This document shows positions 1-5,106 of a stretch of 5,106 bases of DNA, piece by piece. The position numbers and the translations under genes were made by a program. The stretch is from Weeksellaceae bacterium. Its GTDB lineage: Bacteria; Bacteroidota; Bacteroidia; Flavobacteriales; Weeksellaceae. Each line of letters starts with the position of its first letter. The stretch's first letter is position 1. The notes beneath the pieces were generated by a model, which saw nothing but the letters and a program-made list of their open reading frames with translations, searched no databases and had not been told where the DNA came from. The stretch is from assembly GCA_028698395.1 (NCBI GenBank), contig JAQVDG010000194.1, positions 1-5,106 on the forward strand, read 5' to 3'.

Positions 1-116
1 ATGCCGGAAAAACTGCAGAAGAAATTGCAGCAATTACAGAACCTAAAATTGAATATACATTCATGGCAGAAGGCGTTTTGTTGAAAAAATCTTTGAATGA
101 AGTTGCTGAAGATTAA
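1..116 (+). CDS. C-terminal 37 residues of an unidentified protein (5' end outside window)
   Basis: An open frame enters from the left edge with its first full codon at position 3 and ends at TAA 114-116. The visible tail starts AGKTAEEIAAITEPKIEY and ends KSLNEVAED. It is acidic and alanine-rich with no membrane segment, as expected for the end of a soluble cytoplasmic protein. I do not recognise the family. I considered the end of an Fe-S scaffold or of PyrE, but no diagnostic motif is present. The frame stays open to the left edge, and its codon choice (GAA, AAA, GCA, ATT) matches the neighbouring genes. Its last 20 bp overlap the start of the lipoprotein gene at 97 in a different frame, so the two genes are probably co-transcribed and may be translationally coupled. 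Confidence 0.7.
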   Translation, partial: AGKTAEEIAAITEPKIEYTFMAEGVLLKKSLNEVAED

Positions 117-567
117 ATCTGTCCTTTTCATTTTATTGAATTTTGTTTTTATCACTTGTTCTCAAACTGAACTCCCTAAACAAGTGGAAAAAACAGAAGG
201 AGAAAGTGCTTTTCAGGATTTGTATGAACTATCAGAAATGGCACTTTTAATGGAGGAAATGTATGCTGAATTAAAAGAAACTCGGGTTTTAATTCTTGAT
301 AATTCTGAATCACTAAAGAAATTTCCTGAAAAATTCAAGAAAATTCATACGGCTGAAATGTCGCAAGGATTTGAGAAAAATCAGGAATTTCTTAATTATG
401 CCACTATTTATTTAGAAAAATTAGAACAATTTTATTCCGAAGAATCGAATTCTGTCACTAATTTCAATCAACTTGTTAATTCATGCATAGCTTGTCATAA
501 ATCCGATGCAGGATGCATTGGTCCGGTTGGTAGAATCAGTAAATTATTGATTAAACCAGCTGATTAA
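97..567 (+). CDS. Small mono-haem cytochrome c-type lipoprotein, possibly cytochrome c'-like
   Basis: The 156-residue product starts with a lysine-containing n-region (MKLLKIK) and a hydrophobic stretch to about residue 20. Cys21 follows in the context FITC-S, which resembles a Bacteroidota lipobox, so the mature protein is probably an N-terminally lipidated periplasmic or outer-membrane lipoprotein. The middle (about 35-125) is charged and looks all-helical. One haem c motif, CIACH, lies at residues 130-134, followed by a third cysteine (Cys140) in CIGPVGRISKL. A haem site near the C-terminus after a helical body is the arrangement of cytochrome c' four-helix proteins, but I see no other proof of that fold. 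It could carry electrons or bind a small ligand. The ATG at 97 is the only start that keeps the signal peptide. The gene overlaps the preceding gene by 20 bp and the Nudix gene by 17 bp at its 3' end. Confidence 0.85.
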   Translation: MKLLKIKSVLFILLNFVFITCSQTELPKQVEKTEGESAFQDLYELSEMALLMEEMYAELKETRVLILDNSESLKKFPEKFKKIHTAEMSQGFEKNQEFLNYATIYLEKLEQFYSEESNSVTNFNQLVNSCIACHKSDAGCIGPVGRISKLLIKPAD

Positions 568-1153
568 GACCAAAAGTATGTAAAACGATTTTGATATTTT
601 CGTAGGTTTCAGCTACAATTTTCTCAATTTCTTCTTTTGATTTCCAAACCACTAAGTCAATACCTTCTTCAGTCTGAGGTATTAAAATTTCATTTTCACA
701 CGAAGTCATTTTATACCAATAAGTCGTTTTGAATTTTAATCCGTTTTGGTAATAAATATGGTAAGTAGTTGTAAGAAATTCGTTTAATTTCAAATTTTTA
801 ACACCACACTCCTCCTCTACTTCTCTCAATGCCGCAATTTCAGGTGTTTCTCCTTTTTCAACTTTTCCTTTCGGTAAATCCCATTTTCCCAATCGGTGAA
901 TGAATAAAATTTCTTTTTTTTGATTAAAAACAAGTCCGCCGGCAGCTTCTAAAGAATCAAAATGAGTTTTAAAAGAATTCCAAAGTTTTGCTAAATTGTG
1001 GTAATAAATATTCAATTCCATTGTGGAAGAATGACGAAGTAAATATAAAACTTCATCAAAAACACTTTCTACATTGAATTTAAATGATTTCATATTTTTT
1101 AACGGTGAATCCGTCAAAATGATTACCTTTTCGTTATAAAAAACTTTGTACAT
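551..1153 (-). CDS. Nudix hydrolase with an N-terminal extension
   Basis: The 200-residue protein carries a complete Nudix box (Gx5Ex7REUxEExGU) at residues 96-118: Gly96, Glu102, Arg110, Glu111, Glu114, Glu115 and Gly117. The Nudix fold begins near residue 71 (AGGLVFNQ) and includes WDLPKGK just before the box. Proteins of this family bind Mg2+ at the box glutamates and split nucleoside diphosphates linked to another group (X). The substrate cannot be read from the sequence; it may be a damaged nucleotide, a dinucleoside polyphosphate or another compound. The first 65-70 residues lie outside the catalytic domain and match no domain I know. The ATG at 1153 has no Shine-Dalgarno sequence but a fitting -7 motif lies upstream. 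The gene is divergent from the SRPBCC gene and overlaps the lipoprotein gene tail to tail. Confidence 0.93.
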   Translation of the reverse strand: MYKVFYNEKVIILTDSPLKNMKSFKFNVESVFDEVLYLLRHSSTMELNIYYHNLAKLWNSFKTHFDSLEAAGGLVFNQKKEILFIHRLGKWDLPKGKVEKGETPEIAALREVEEECGVKNLKLNEFLTTTYHIYYQNGLKFKTTYWYKMTSCENEILIPQTEEGIDLVVWKSKEEIEKIVAETYENIKIVLHTFGLNQLV

Positions 1154-1180
1154 TTGAAACCATTTAAAATCAAATATACT
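1154..1180 (+). promoter_or_regulatory. Candidate promoter for the SRPBCC gene
   Basis: TTG at 1154-1156 is followed after 18 bases by TATACT at 1175-1180, 13 bases before the start codon at 1194. The spacing fits a flavobacterial promoter, but the -7 box lacks the TTTG half of the consensus. It overlaps the candidate Nudix -7 box on the other strand. If both are real, the two divergent genes compete for the same polymerase site. Confidence 0.3.
1171..1178 (-). promoter_or_regulatory. Candidate -7 element for the Nudix gene
   Basis: The minus strand reads TATATTTG, an exact match to the Bacteroidota -7 consensus TAnnTTTG, 17 bases before the Nudix start codon. A transcription start a few bases downstream would leave a leader of roughly 10 bases. 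I found no TTG at the usual 17-19 base spacing upstream, so the call rests on the -7 box and its position alone. Confidence 0.4.
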
Positions 1181-1193
1181 AATTTCAACTGAG

Positions 1194-1592
1194 ATGAATG
1201 TAGATACACCAAAAATTCGCTTTGCAAAGAATCAAAAAGAAGCTTTTGATTTTCTGTCCAATATGGAAAATTATCGGGATTTAATGCCGGATGATACTAA
1301 ATCCTTTGATGTACATGAATCAGGAAAAGGCTTTAGCGTGCAAATTGGGAATTTACCGAAAGTAGGAATGAAATTAAAAGAAGCGATAGAACCTTCTCAA
1401 TTAATTTTCGAGTCGCCTTCGCCAAATTTCGAATATTATCTAACCATAAACATCAGTGAATTGAATGCCGACGAATCTGAAATTTTTCTGAATTTTGAAG
1501 GGAAATTTAATATGATGATTGAAATGATGGCCAAAGGTCCTTTAACGAATTTCATTAATACGATTTCAGCTAATTTAGCGAAGGTTTCCTGA
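1194..1592 (+). CDS. SRPBCC (START-like) family protein, 132 residues
   Basis: The product has the length and pattern of a small SRPBCC helix-grip protein of the type common in Flavobacteria. An N-terminal strand (TPKIRFAKN) is followed by the helix AFDFLSNMENYRDLMPDD, where an 'NxxNYxxLMP' pattern is typical. Alternating strands run through the middle (SVQIGNLPKVGMKLKEAI, LIFESPSPNFEYYLTINI, SEIFLNFEGKF). A long C-terminal helix (about 103-130) starts with MMIEMMAKGPLTNFI. Family members form a hydrophobic cavity and may bind lipids or other hydrophobic molecules, but the ligand of this protein is unknown. There is no signal peptide, so it is probably cytoplasmic. The ATG at 1194 is the only start that keeps the first strand, and no Shine-Dalgarno sequence precedes it. 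Its stop is one base from the stop of the convergent TatD gene. Confidence 0.85.
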   Translation: MNVDTPKIRFAKNQKEAFDFLSNMENYRDLMPDDTKSFDVHESGKGFSVQIGNLPKVGMKLKEAIEPSQLIFESPSPNFEYYLTINISELNADESEIFLNFEGKFNMMIEMMAKGPLTNFINTISANLAKVS

Positions 1593-1593
1593 T

Positions 1594-2358
1594 TTATTTT
1601 GTGAAAACAGCTAAAGCATTTTTTCCGGTTTGCCGGATGATTTCTTCTTCCGGTAAACTGTAAATTTCTGATAATTTTTTGGAAACCAATGTAATATAAG
1701 AAGATTCATTTCGTTTTCCACGATATGGAACCGGCGACAAATAAGGTGAATCCGTTTCCAAAACTATATTTTCTAAAGGAATTTCATTTAAAAACTGATC
1801 GATTTTTCCGTTTTTAAAAGTTAACACTCCTCCTATTCCCAATTTCATATTGAAGCCAATTGCTCTTTCAGCTTGTTCTTTCGTTCCGGTAAAACAATGA
1901 AAAATTCCGTATAATTCTTCATCTTTTTCCTCTTTTAAAATTTCAAAAATTTCATCAAAACTATTTCGACAATGAATTACAATGGGTGTTTTTTTCTCTT
2001 TCGCCCAAGAAATTTGCGTTTTAAATGCTATTTGTTGTTCTTTTAATGTAGATTGATCCCAATACAAATCAATTCCGATTTCACCTACCGCACAAAATTC
2101 TCTTTTATCCAACCATTTTTTGACGAATTGTAATTCTTTTTCAAAAGTTTCGGGTTGAACAGAAGTCGGATGTAATCCCATCATCAAATGAATATTTTCG
2201 TATTTGTTTTCCAAATCAAACATTCGTTGTGTATAAGAAGAATCTATGGCAGGAATATAAAAACGTTTCACTCCTGCATTAACTGCTCGTTGAATCATTT
2301 CATTTCTGTCTTCATCAAATTCCTCAGAATAAAGATGTGTATGCGTATCAATCAACAT
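1594..2358 (-). CDS. TatD family metal-dependent hydrolase (DNase)
   Basis: The 254-residue length is normal for the TatD/YcfH/YabD group of amidohydrolase-fold enzymes. The expected metal ligands are all present in order: His6 and His8 (DTHTHL), Glu93 (VGEIGID), His129 (VIHCRN), His154 (FHCFTGT) and Asp203 (ETDSPYLSP). The family signature PYRGKRNES follows at 211-219. Characterised relatives are Mg2+-dependent 3'-5' DNases active on single-stranded or damaged DNA, and some also act on D-aminoacyl-tRNA; which applies here cannot be seen. The VPYRGK loop looks more like YcfH/YabD than E. coli TatD, so I give no gene symbol. The protein is cytoplasmic, with no signal peptide. Its start lies inside the last codons of the GSCFA gene (11-bp overlap), making it the third gene of the operon, and the operon ends here. 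Confidence 0.95.
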   Translation of the reverse strand: MLIDTHTHLYSEEFDEDRNEMIQRAVNAGVKRFYIPAIDSSYTQRMFDLENKYENIHLMMGLHPTSVQPETFEKELQFVKKWLDKREFCAVGEIGIDLYWDQSTLKEQQIAFKTQISWAKEKKTPIVIHCRNSFDEIFEILKEEKDEELYGIFHCFTGTKEQAERAIGFNMKLGIGGVLTFKNGKIDQFLNEIPLENIVLETDSPYLSPVPYRGKRNESSYITLVSKKLSEIYSLPEEEIIRQTGKNALAVFTK

Positions 2359-3340
2359 GATGAATTAATTTTTCTAATGTTTCTTTTTCGTGATGAAAAC
2401 TGTTTATTGGGAATAAACTTTCCGCTTGTTCAATTTGTTTTTTCGTTTTAAATAAAAATTCTTTATAAGCCAAAGATTCCGGATTTAGGGGACGATGTGC
2501 TAAAGAAGAAATAATTTTTTGAGTGATTTTTATTTTCTCCAATGTTTTTTCTTCAAAATAAACCGAAGAAAATTTTTCCCAAATGTACTGAATCGCTAAA
2601 TCATTCGGGTGTATGTGATCTTCTTTATAAAAACGATAATCCCGCAAATCGTCCATCATAATTTCATAAGCCGGAAAATAATCAACTTGTGCAAATTGAG
2701 AGGAAACTTCATGCAAAGCATTGATTAATCGTGATTTACTCCAATTATTTTCAATAAATCCATCCTTTAAATGACGTACCGGACTGATGGTTGTTATGAT
2801 TTTTGCTTTGGGATTAATGTCCAAAATAAGGTTAAAACAGTTTTTTATTGAATTTTTCAATTGTAATTCTGTTAGTAAAGTTTTTTGAAATTGAGAAGCC
2901 GGTACTTTGTGACAATTTGCCACAATTAAATCCATTTCTTTAATTTTGTAAACCATTGAAGTTCCGAAAGTAAGCAAAAAAATATCGGTTTTTTGAATAA
3001 AATCATTAGCTACTTCCAATTGAGAATTAATAGCATTCAAAGTTTCATTTAAACTAATTCGGTTAAACGAAGTATGATGATCCCAACTAAAATGTAATTC
3101 TCCAAATTTAAAAATTTCATCTTCTGTATAATAGGTCAACGAAAGAATTCTTGCTAAAGCTGTTTCAATCGCTAACGGATGAAATAAAGTTCCAAAAGGA
3201 TTTCGATGAATTCTGAATTTTGAGGTTTCTAATTTCTCTCCAATCGAATCAATAAAACACGAACCAAAACCCATAATATTATGATTATGAGTGATTTTAT
3301 ACAAACTTTCGTGTAGCGGTATTTCAGTCCTGAACTGCAT
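2348..3340 (-). CDS. GSCFA domain protein (SGNH/GDSL hydrolase-like)
   Basis: The 330-residue protein has the namesake motif near its N-terminus as GSCFI at residues 26-30, with Ser27 in the place of the GDSL nucleophile. Further SGNH-like blocks follow: LTFGTSMVY (123-131), Asn142 in VANCHKVP, TTISPVRH (183-190) and DHIHPN (241-246), whose Asp241 and His244 fit the catalytic DxxH pair. All four putative catalytic positions are therefore intact, suggesting an active esterase, acyltransferase or carbohydrate-modifying hydrolase. The true substrate of GSCFA proteins is not known to me. No signal peptide or membrane segment is visible, so it is probably cytoplasmic. The ATG at 3340 overlaps the stop of the polyprenyl synthase gene as TAATG, a strong sign of translational coupling. 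Its own 3' end overlaps the TatD gene by 11 bp. Confidence 0.92.
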   Translation of the reverse strand: MQFRTEIPLHESLYKITHNHNIMGFGSCFIDSIGEKLETSKFRIHRNPFGTLFHPLAIETALARILSLTYYTEDEIFKFGELHFSWDHHTSFNRISLNETLNAINSQLEVANDFIQKTDIFLLTFGTSMVYKIKEMDLIVANCHKVPASQFQKTLLTELQLKNSIKNCFNLILDINPKAKIITTISPVRHLKDGFIENNWSKSRLINALHEVSSQFAQVDYFPAYEIMMDDLRDYRFYKEDHIHPNDLAIQYIWEKFSSVYFEEKTLEKIKITQKIISSLAHRPLNPESLAYKEFLFKTKKQIEQAESLFPINSFHHEKETLEKLIHHVD

Positions 3341-4311
3341 TAAATTTGTCTGTTAATTAATGAATAAGCTAAATTTCTTAGAACATTTTTCTTTTCATCA
3401 GATGCTTCGATTTCATTTAAATTTTTCTGTGCTTTTTCTGTAAAAAACTCAATTAATCGCATACTGGATTCGTTGATTTTCAATTTTTTAAAGATTTCAA
3501 TTACTGCATCTACTTTTTTGGAATCATTAGTTTTGAGTTGGTACCAATGATTAAGCTCTTTCAAACTGTTTTCATCTGCTGTTTCTAATGCCTGAATGTA
3601 AAGAATGGTTTTTTTGTTTTCATAAATATCTCCGGCATGAATTTTTCCAAAACCTTGTTCACCAAAAACATCTAAATAATCATCTTTTAACTGAAATGCA
3701 ATCCCTAAATTCAATCCGAATTCATATAATTTTTTTTGTTCTTTTTCTGAGGCTCCGGCAATGATTGCCCCAATTTGAAAAGCTGCACCCACCAAAACGG
3801 AAGTTTTGAGTCGAATCATTTCAATATAATCCTCGTAACTTACTTTTTTCTGATTTTCAAAATTCATGTCCATTTGCTGACCTTCACAAAGTTCAGCGGC
3901 TGTTTGGGTGAAAAGCTGAACGACTGCTTTGTATTTATCAGGCGATAAATCTTCAAACATTTTATAAGATTCAATCAGCAATGCATCGCCGGATAAAATT
4001 CCGGTATTAATTCCATATTTTAAATGAACAGTTTGTTTGCTGCGTCGAAGTGGTGCTTCGTCCATAATATCATCGTGCATTAAAGTGAAATTATGGAAAT
4101 ATTCGATGGCTAAAGCCGGTTTTATTGCTTCTTCCACATTTCCGTCGAATACATAATTTCCCAATAAAGTAACGAGCGGACGAAGATGTTTTCCGCCTAA
4201 ATTCAAAATATAATCACAAGGTTCGTACAATTCTTTAGGTGTTCTGTGATTAAAATTATGAGTTTGAAGTGCTTTTTCTACGATTTGTTTGTATTGTTCT
4301 AATATATCCAT
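3340..4311 (-). CDS. Short-chain polyprenyl (farnesyl/geranylgeranyl) diphosphate synthase
   Basis: This is a 323-residue trans-prenyltransferase that condenses isopentenyl diphosphate with an allylic diphosphate. The motifs come in the usual order: GGKHLRP (39-45) for substrate binding; the first aspartate-rich motif DDIMD (80-84) followed by LRR; RLKT (167-170); FQLKDDYLD with the second aspartate-rich motif DDYLD (210-214); then the lysines of FGK (223) and ENKKT (233-234). The residue five before the first aspartate motif is Phe75 and that motif has no two-residue insertion. In archaeal-type GGPP synthases this combination limits the chain to about C20, so I infer a FPP or GGPP product, not a long menaquinone side chain. 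Such a product would feed carotenoid, quinone or undecaprenyl pathways. It is the first gene of the operon and has a good promoter at 4330-4360. Confidence 0.95.
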   Translation of the reverse strand: MDILEQYKQIVEKALQTHNFNHRTPKELYEPCDYILNLGGKHLRPLVTLLGNYVFDGNVEEAIKPALAIEYFHNFTLMHDDIMDEAPLRRSKQTVHLKYGINTGILSGDALLIESYKMFEDLSPDKYKAVVQLFTQTAAELCEGQQMDMNFENQKKVSYEDYIEMIRLKTSVLVGAAFQIGAIIAGASEKEQKKLYEFGLNLGIAFQLKDDYLDVFGEQGFGKIHAGDIYENKKTILYIQALETADENSLKELNHWYQLKTNDSKKVDAVIEIFKKLKINESSMRLIEFFTEKAQKNLNEIEASDEKKNVLRNLAYSLINRQI

Positions 4312-4329
4312 TCATCAAAATTGAAATGA

Positions 4330-4360
4330 CAAAGATAAGATTCCTTCACACGGATGGCAA
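4330..4360 (-). promoter_or_regulatory. Promoter of the polyprenyl synthase-GSCFA-TatD operon
   Basis: On the minus strand TATCTTTG (4337-4330) exactly matches the Bacteroidota -7 consensus TAnnTTTG. TTG (4360-4358) lies 20 bases upstream, one or two bases wider than the usual spacing. Transcription starting just downstream would give a leader of about 10-15 bases before the ATG at 4311. The region between the rnpB 3' end and this gene (4312-4410) holds nothing else that I can identify. Confidence 0.6.
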
Positions 4361-4404
4361 TTTTTGACCGGACTAAATTTTGGTAAAAAAGAGTTCAATT
4401 CATT

Positions 4405-4411
4405 AAAAAAA
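4405..4411 (-). terminator. T-tract at the rnpB 3' end, possible terminator
   Basis: Immediately after the 3' strand of helix P1, the minus strand runs into seven consecutive T residues. No local hairpin stands directly before them; only the long-range P1 helix closes there. It may act as an intrinsic terminator or simply mark a processing end. Without it, rnpB transcripts would run on into the polyprenyl synthase operon. Confidence 0.3.
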
Positions 4412-4722
4412 CAGCAAGTCTATAAGCCGGATTCTGTATTCGCTGTGGCGAATCTTTGTCATTTATCTGGTTATGCTGTTACCAACATAATCTATCTGCC
4501 TACCCCGCGACATCGGGCGAGTTACCCTACTCAATCGCTATACATGGCATTGCACCGCATAGAGTTTACCTGATTTCACTACAGCCGAACTGTACTTGCT
4601 TTCTGTTGCACTGGTCCTTTCCGTCTGGGACGGACGACGGGCGTTACCCGCTATGCTACTCTGTGGTGTCCGGACTTTCCTCCTTTCGTTTTTAAACGAA
4701 AAGCGACAAAGCGACTTGCTGA
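4411..4722 (-). ncRNA. rnpB: RNase P RNA (bacterial type A)
   Basis: This is the catalytic RNA that matures tRNA 5' ends. On the minus strand the universal blocks appear in order: GAGGAAAGTCCGGAC (4682-4668), AGTGCAACAGAAAG (4612-4599), GGTAAACTCT (4570-4561), the L15 loop GGGGTAGGCAG (4506-4496) with the GGU that binds the tRNA CCA end, AGATAAATGAC, and ACAGAATCCGGCTTATAG near the 3' end. Helices that can be read directly: P1, CAGCAAGTC (4721-4713) with GACTTGCTG (4420-4412); P2, CTTTGTC (4711-4705) with GACAAAG (4460-4454); P3, an 8-bp A/T-rich hairpin at 4701-4684; P18, 8 bp closed by a GTAA tetraloop (4490-4471); P19, ATTCGC/GCGAAT with loop CACA (4453-4438). Length is about 312 nt. The ends are set by P1, so they are good to a few bases. 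A -7 box lies 3-4 bases before the 5' end. Confidence 0.97.
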
Positions 4723-4725
4723 TTG

Positions 4726-4733
4726 CAAAAGTA
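4726..4733 (-). promoter_or_regulatory. Candidate -7 promoter element of rnpB
   Basis: The minus strand reads TACTTTTG, an exact TAnnTTTG match, ending four bases before the first base of helix P1. That is the distance expected for transcription starting at the RNA's mature 5' end. The TTG element expected about 19 bases upstream is not obvious. The box sits between the rnpB 5' end and the stop codon of the upstream membrane-protein gene, so upstream promoter contacts would fall inside that gene's 3' end. Confidence 0.55.
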
Positions 4734-4748
4734 AAAAAAATAGGGTTA

Positions 4749-5105
4749 TTACTTTCTTTTTGCTGTTAATTTGTAACTCACGAAAGTTAAAATGAGCGTA
4801 ATACTACTTCGGAATGTCATGGCTTTTACTGTTTTTTCTTCGTAAATCCCTCCATTGTTAATATAAATTCCAAGTGAAATAAAACTCAAAATCAATAAGA
4901 TGGAAGCAAAAAGTAATAAATAACTTGCCGATTTTTTATTTTTAAAAAGTAAGTAAGAAGTCAATAAGTACAAAAAACCACAAATTAAATTTGAATAAAC
5001 TATAAACGGAAAATAGTTTCCCTCTAATTACCGTATGACAAACCAATCAAAAATAATGGAAGTAGTCATGAATAGGGAAACAGCTCCAAAAAGAAGTAAA
5101 AACAA
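4749..5105 (-). pseudogene. Small four-helix membrane protein gene, interrupted by an in-frame TAA and cut by the window edge
   Basis: On the minus strand one frame runs from the right edge (5105) to TAA at 4751-4749, broken only by TAA at 5030-5028. Before the stop it reads LFLLLFGAVSLF...IFDWFVIR, and after it LEGNYFPFIVYSNL..., ending LTAKRK. Both halves are clearly hydrophobic and protein-like. Four membrane segments can be drawn: one before the stop and three after it (FPFIVYSNLICGFLYLLTSY; YLLLFASILLILSFISLGIY; SSITLILTFVSY). The loop between the third and fourth segments contains NNGGIYEEKTVKAMTFR. I do not know a function. Downstream of the TAA the frame has no ATG before the final segment, only TTG at 4973 inside the second helix, so independent translation of the second half is unlikely. 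This points to a nonsense-mutated gene, a sequencing error or stop read-through. Its 3' end lies 27 bp before rnpB. Confidence 0.6.
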
Positions 5106-5106
5106 A

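Noticed and set aside
1..82. Open frame beginning with the ATG at position 1
   Set aside because: It is in a different frame from the tail ending at 116, stops after about 26 codons and gives a Lys/Gln-rich peptide with no sign of being real. The frame open from position 3 fits better.
540..600. Possible bidirectional terminator at the lipoprotein/Nudix junction, including the CAGCTG palindrome at 557-562
   Set aside because: Only a 6-bp palindrome with no room for a loop and no T-run on either side; it lies within both coding ends.
2188..2451. Plus-strand open frame of 87 codons
   Set aside because: It is antisense to the TatD start and GSCFA end, both of which have intact family motifs. 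Its translation is rich in Phe, Ile and Cys in the way reverse-strand shadows of A/T-rich genes are, and it shows no motif.
4364..4695. Two overlapping plus-strand open frames (4364-4573 and 4456-4695)
   Set aside because: Both lie antisense to rnpB, whose conserved blocks and helices explain the sequence. They are by-products of a structured RNA that lacks stops on the other strand.
4749..4973. A complete 74-residue protein starting at TTG 4973
   Set aside because: The TTG lies within what looks like the second membrane helix, and the same frame continues upstream with coding character through the TAA at 5028-5030. A broken longer gene explains this better.
1..5106. CRISPR array, insertion sequence, tRNA, attachment site or toxin-antitoxin pair
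   Set aside because: I saw no regularly spaced repeats, terminal inverted repeats, transposase or integrase motifs, tRNA cloverleaf sequence or paired small genes of that kind.

Overview
The window is about one third G+C. It has the hallmarks of a member of the Bacteroidota, most likely family Flavobacteriaceae. The start codons lack Shine-Dalgarno sequences, several upstream regions carry the Bacteroidota -7 promoter motif TAnnTTTG, and gene content (a GSCFA-domain protein and a short SRPBCC protein beside a Nudix hydrolase) fits that group. This assignment rests on motif and family recognition, not on a search.

Layout from left to right. Positions 1-116 hold the 3' end of an unidentified plus-strand gene. 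It overlaps by 20 bp a small lipoprotein gene (97-567, +) with a single CxxCH haem-binding motif near its C-terminus. That gene runs tail to tail, with a 17-bp overlap, into a Nudix hydrolase gene (551-1153, -). The Nudix gene is divergent, across only 40 bp, from a 132-residue SRPBCC/START-like protein gene (1194-1592, +). One base separates the SRPBCC stop from the stop of a three-gene minus-strand operon. In transcription order the operon is a short-chain polyprenyl diphosphate synthase (4311-3340), a GSCFA-domain SGNH-like protein (3340-2348) and a TatD-family metal-dependent hydrolase (2358-1594). Start and stop codons overlap at both internal junctions. A good TAnnTTTG promoter precedes the operon.

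Upstream of the operon, on the same strand, lies rnpB, the RNase P RNA (about 4722-4411). Its P1, P2, P4, P18 and P19 helices and the L15 GGU loop can all be read from the sequence. The right end (4749 to beyond 5105, -) holds a small four-helix membrane protein whose reading frame is interrupted by an in-frame TAA at 5028-5030. It therefore looks like a pseudogene, unless the stop is a sequencing error or is read through.

Most of the window is compact housekeeping sequence: RNA processing, isoprenoid precursor synthesis and nucleotide or DNA-damage clean-up. I see no mobile element, CRISPR array, tRNA, toxin-antitoxin pair or defence system, and nothing that qualifies as a new biological system. 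The points most worth a second look are the interrupted membrane gene, the C-terminal mono-haem lipoprotein and the coupled operon containing the GSCFA gene.
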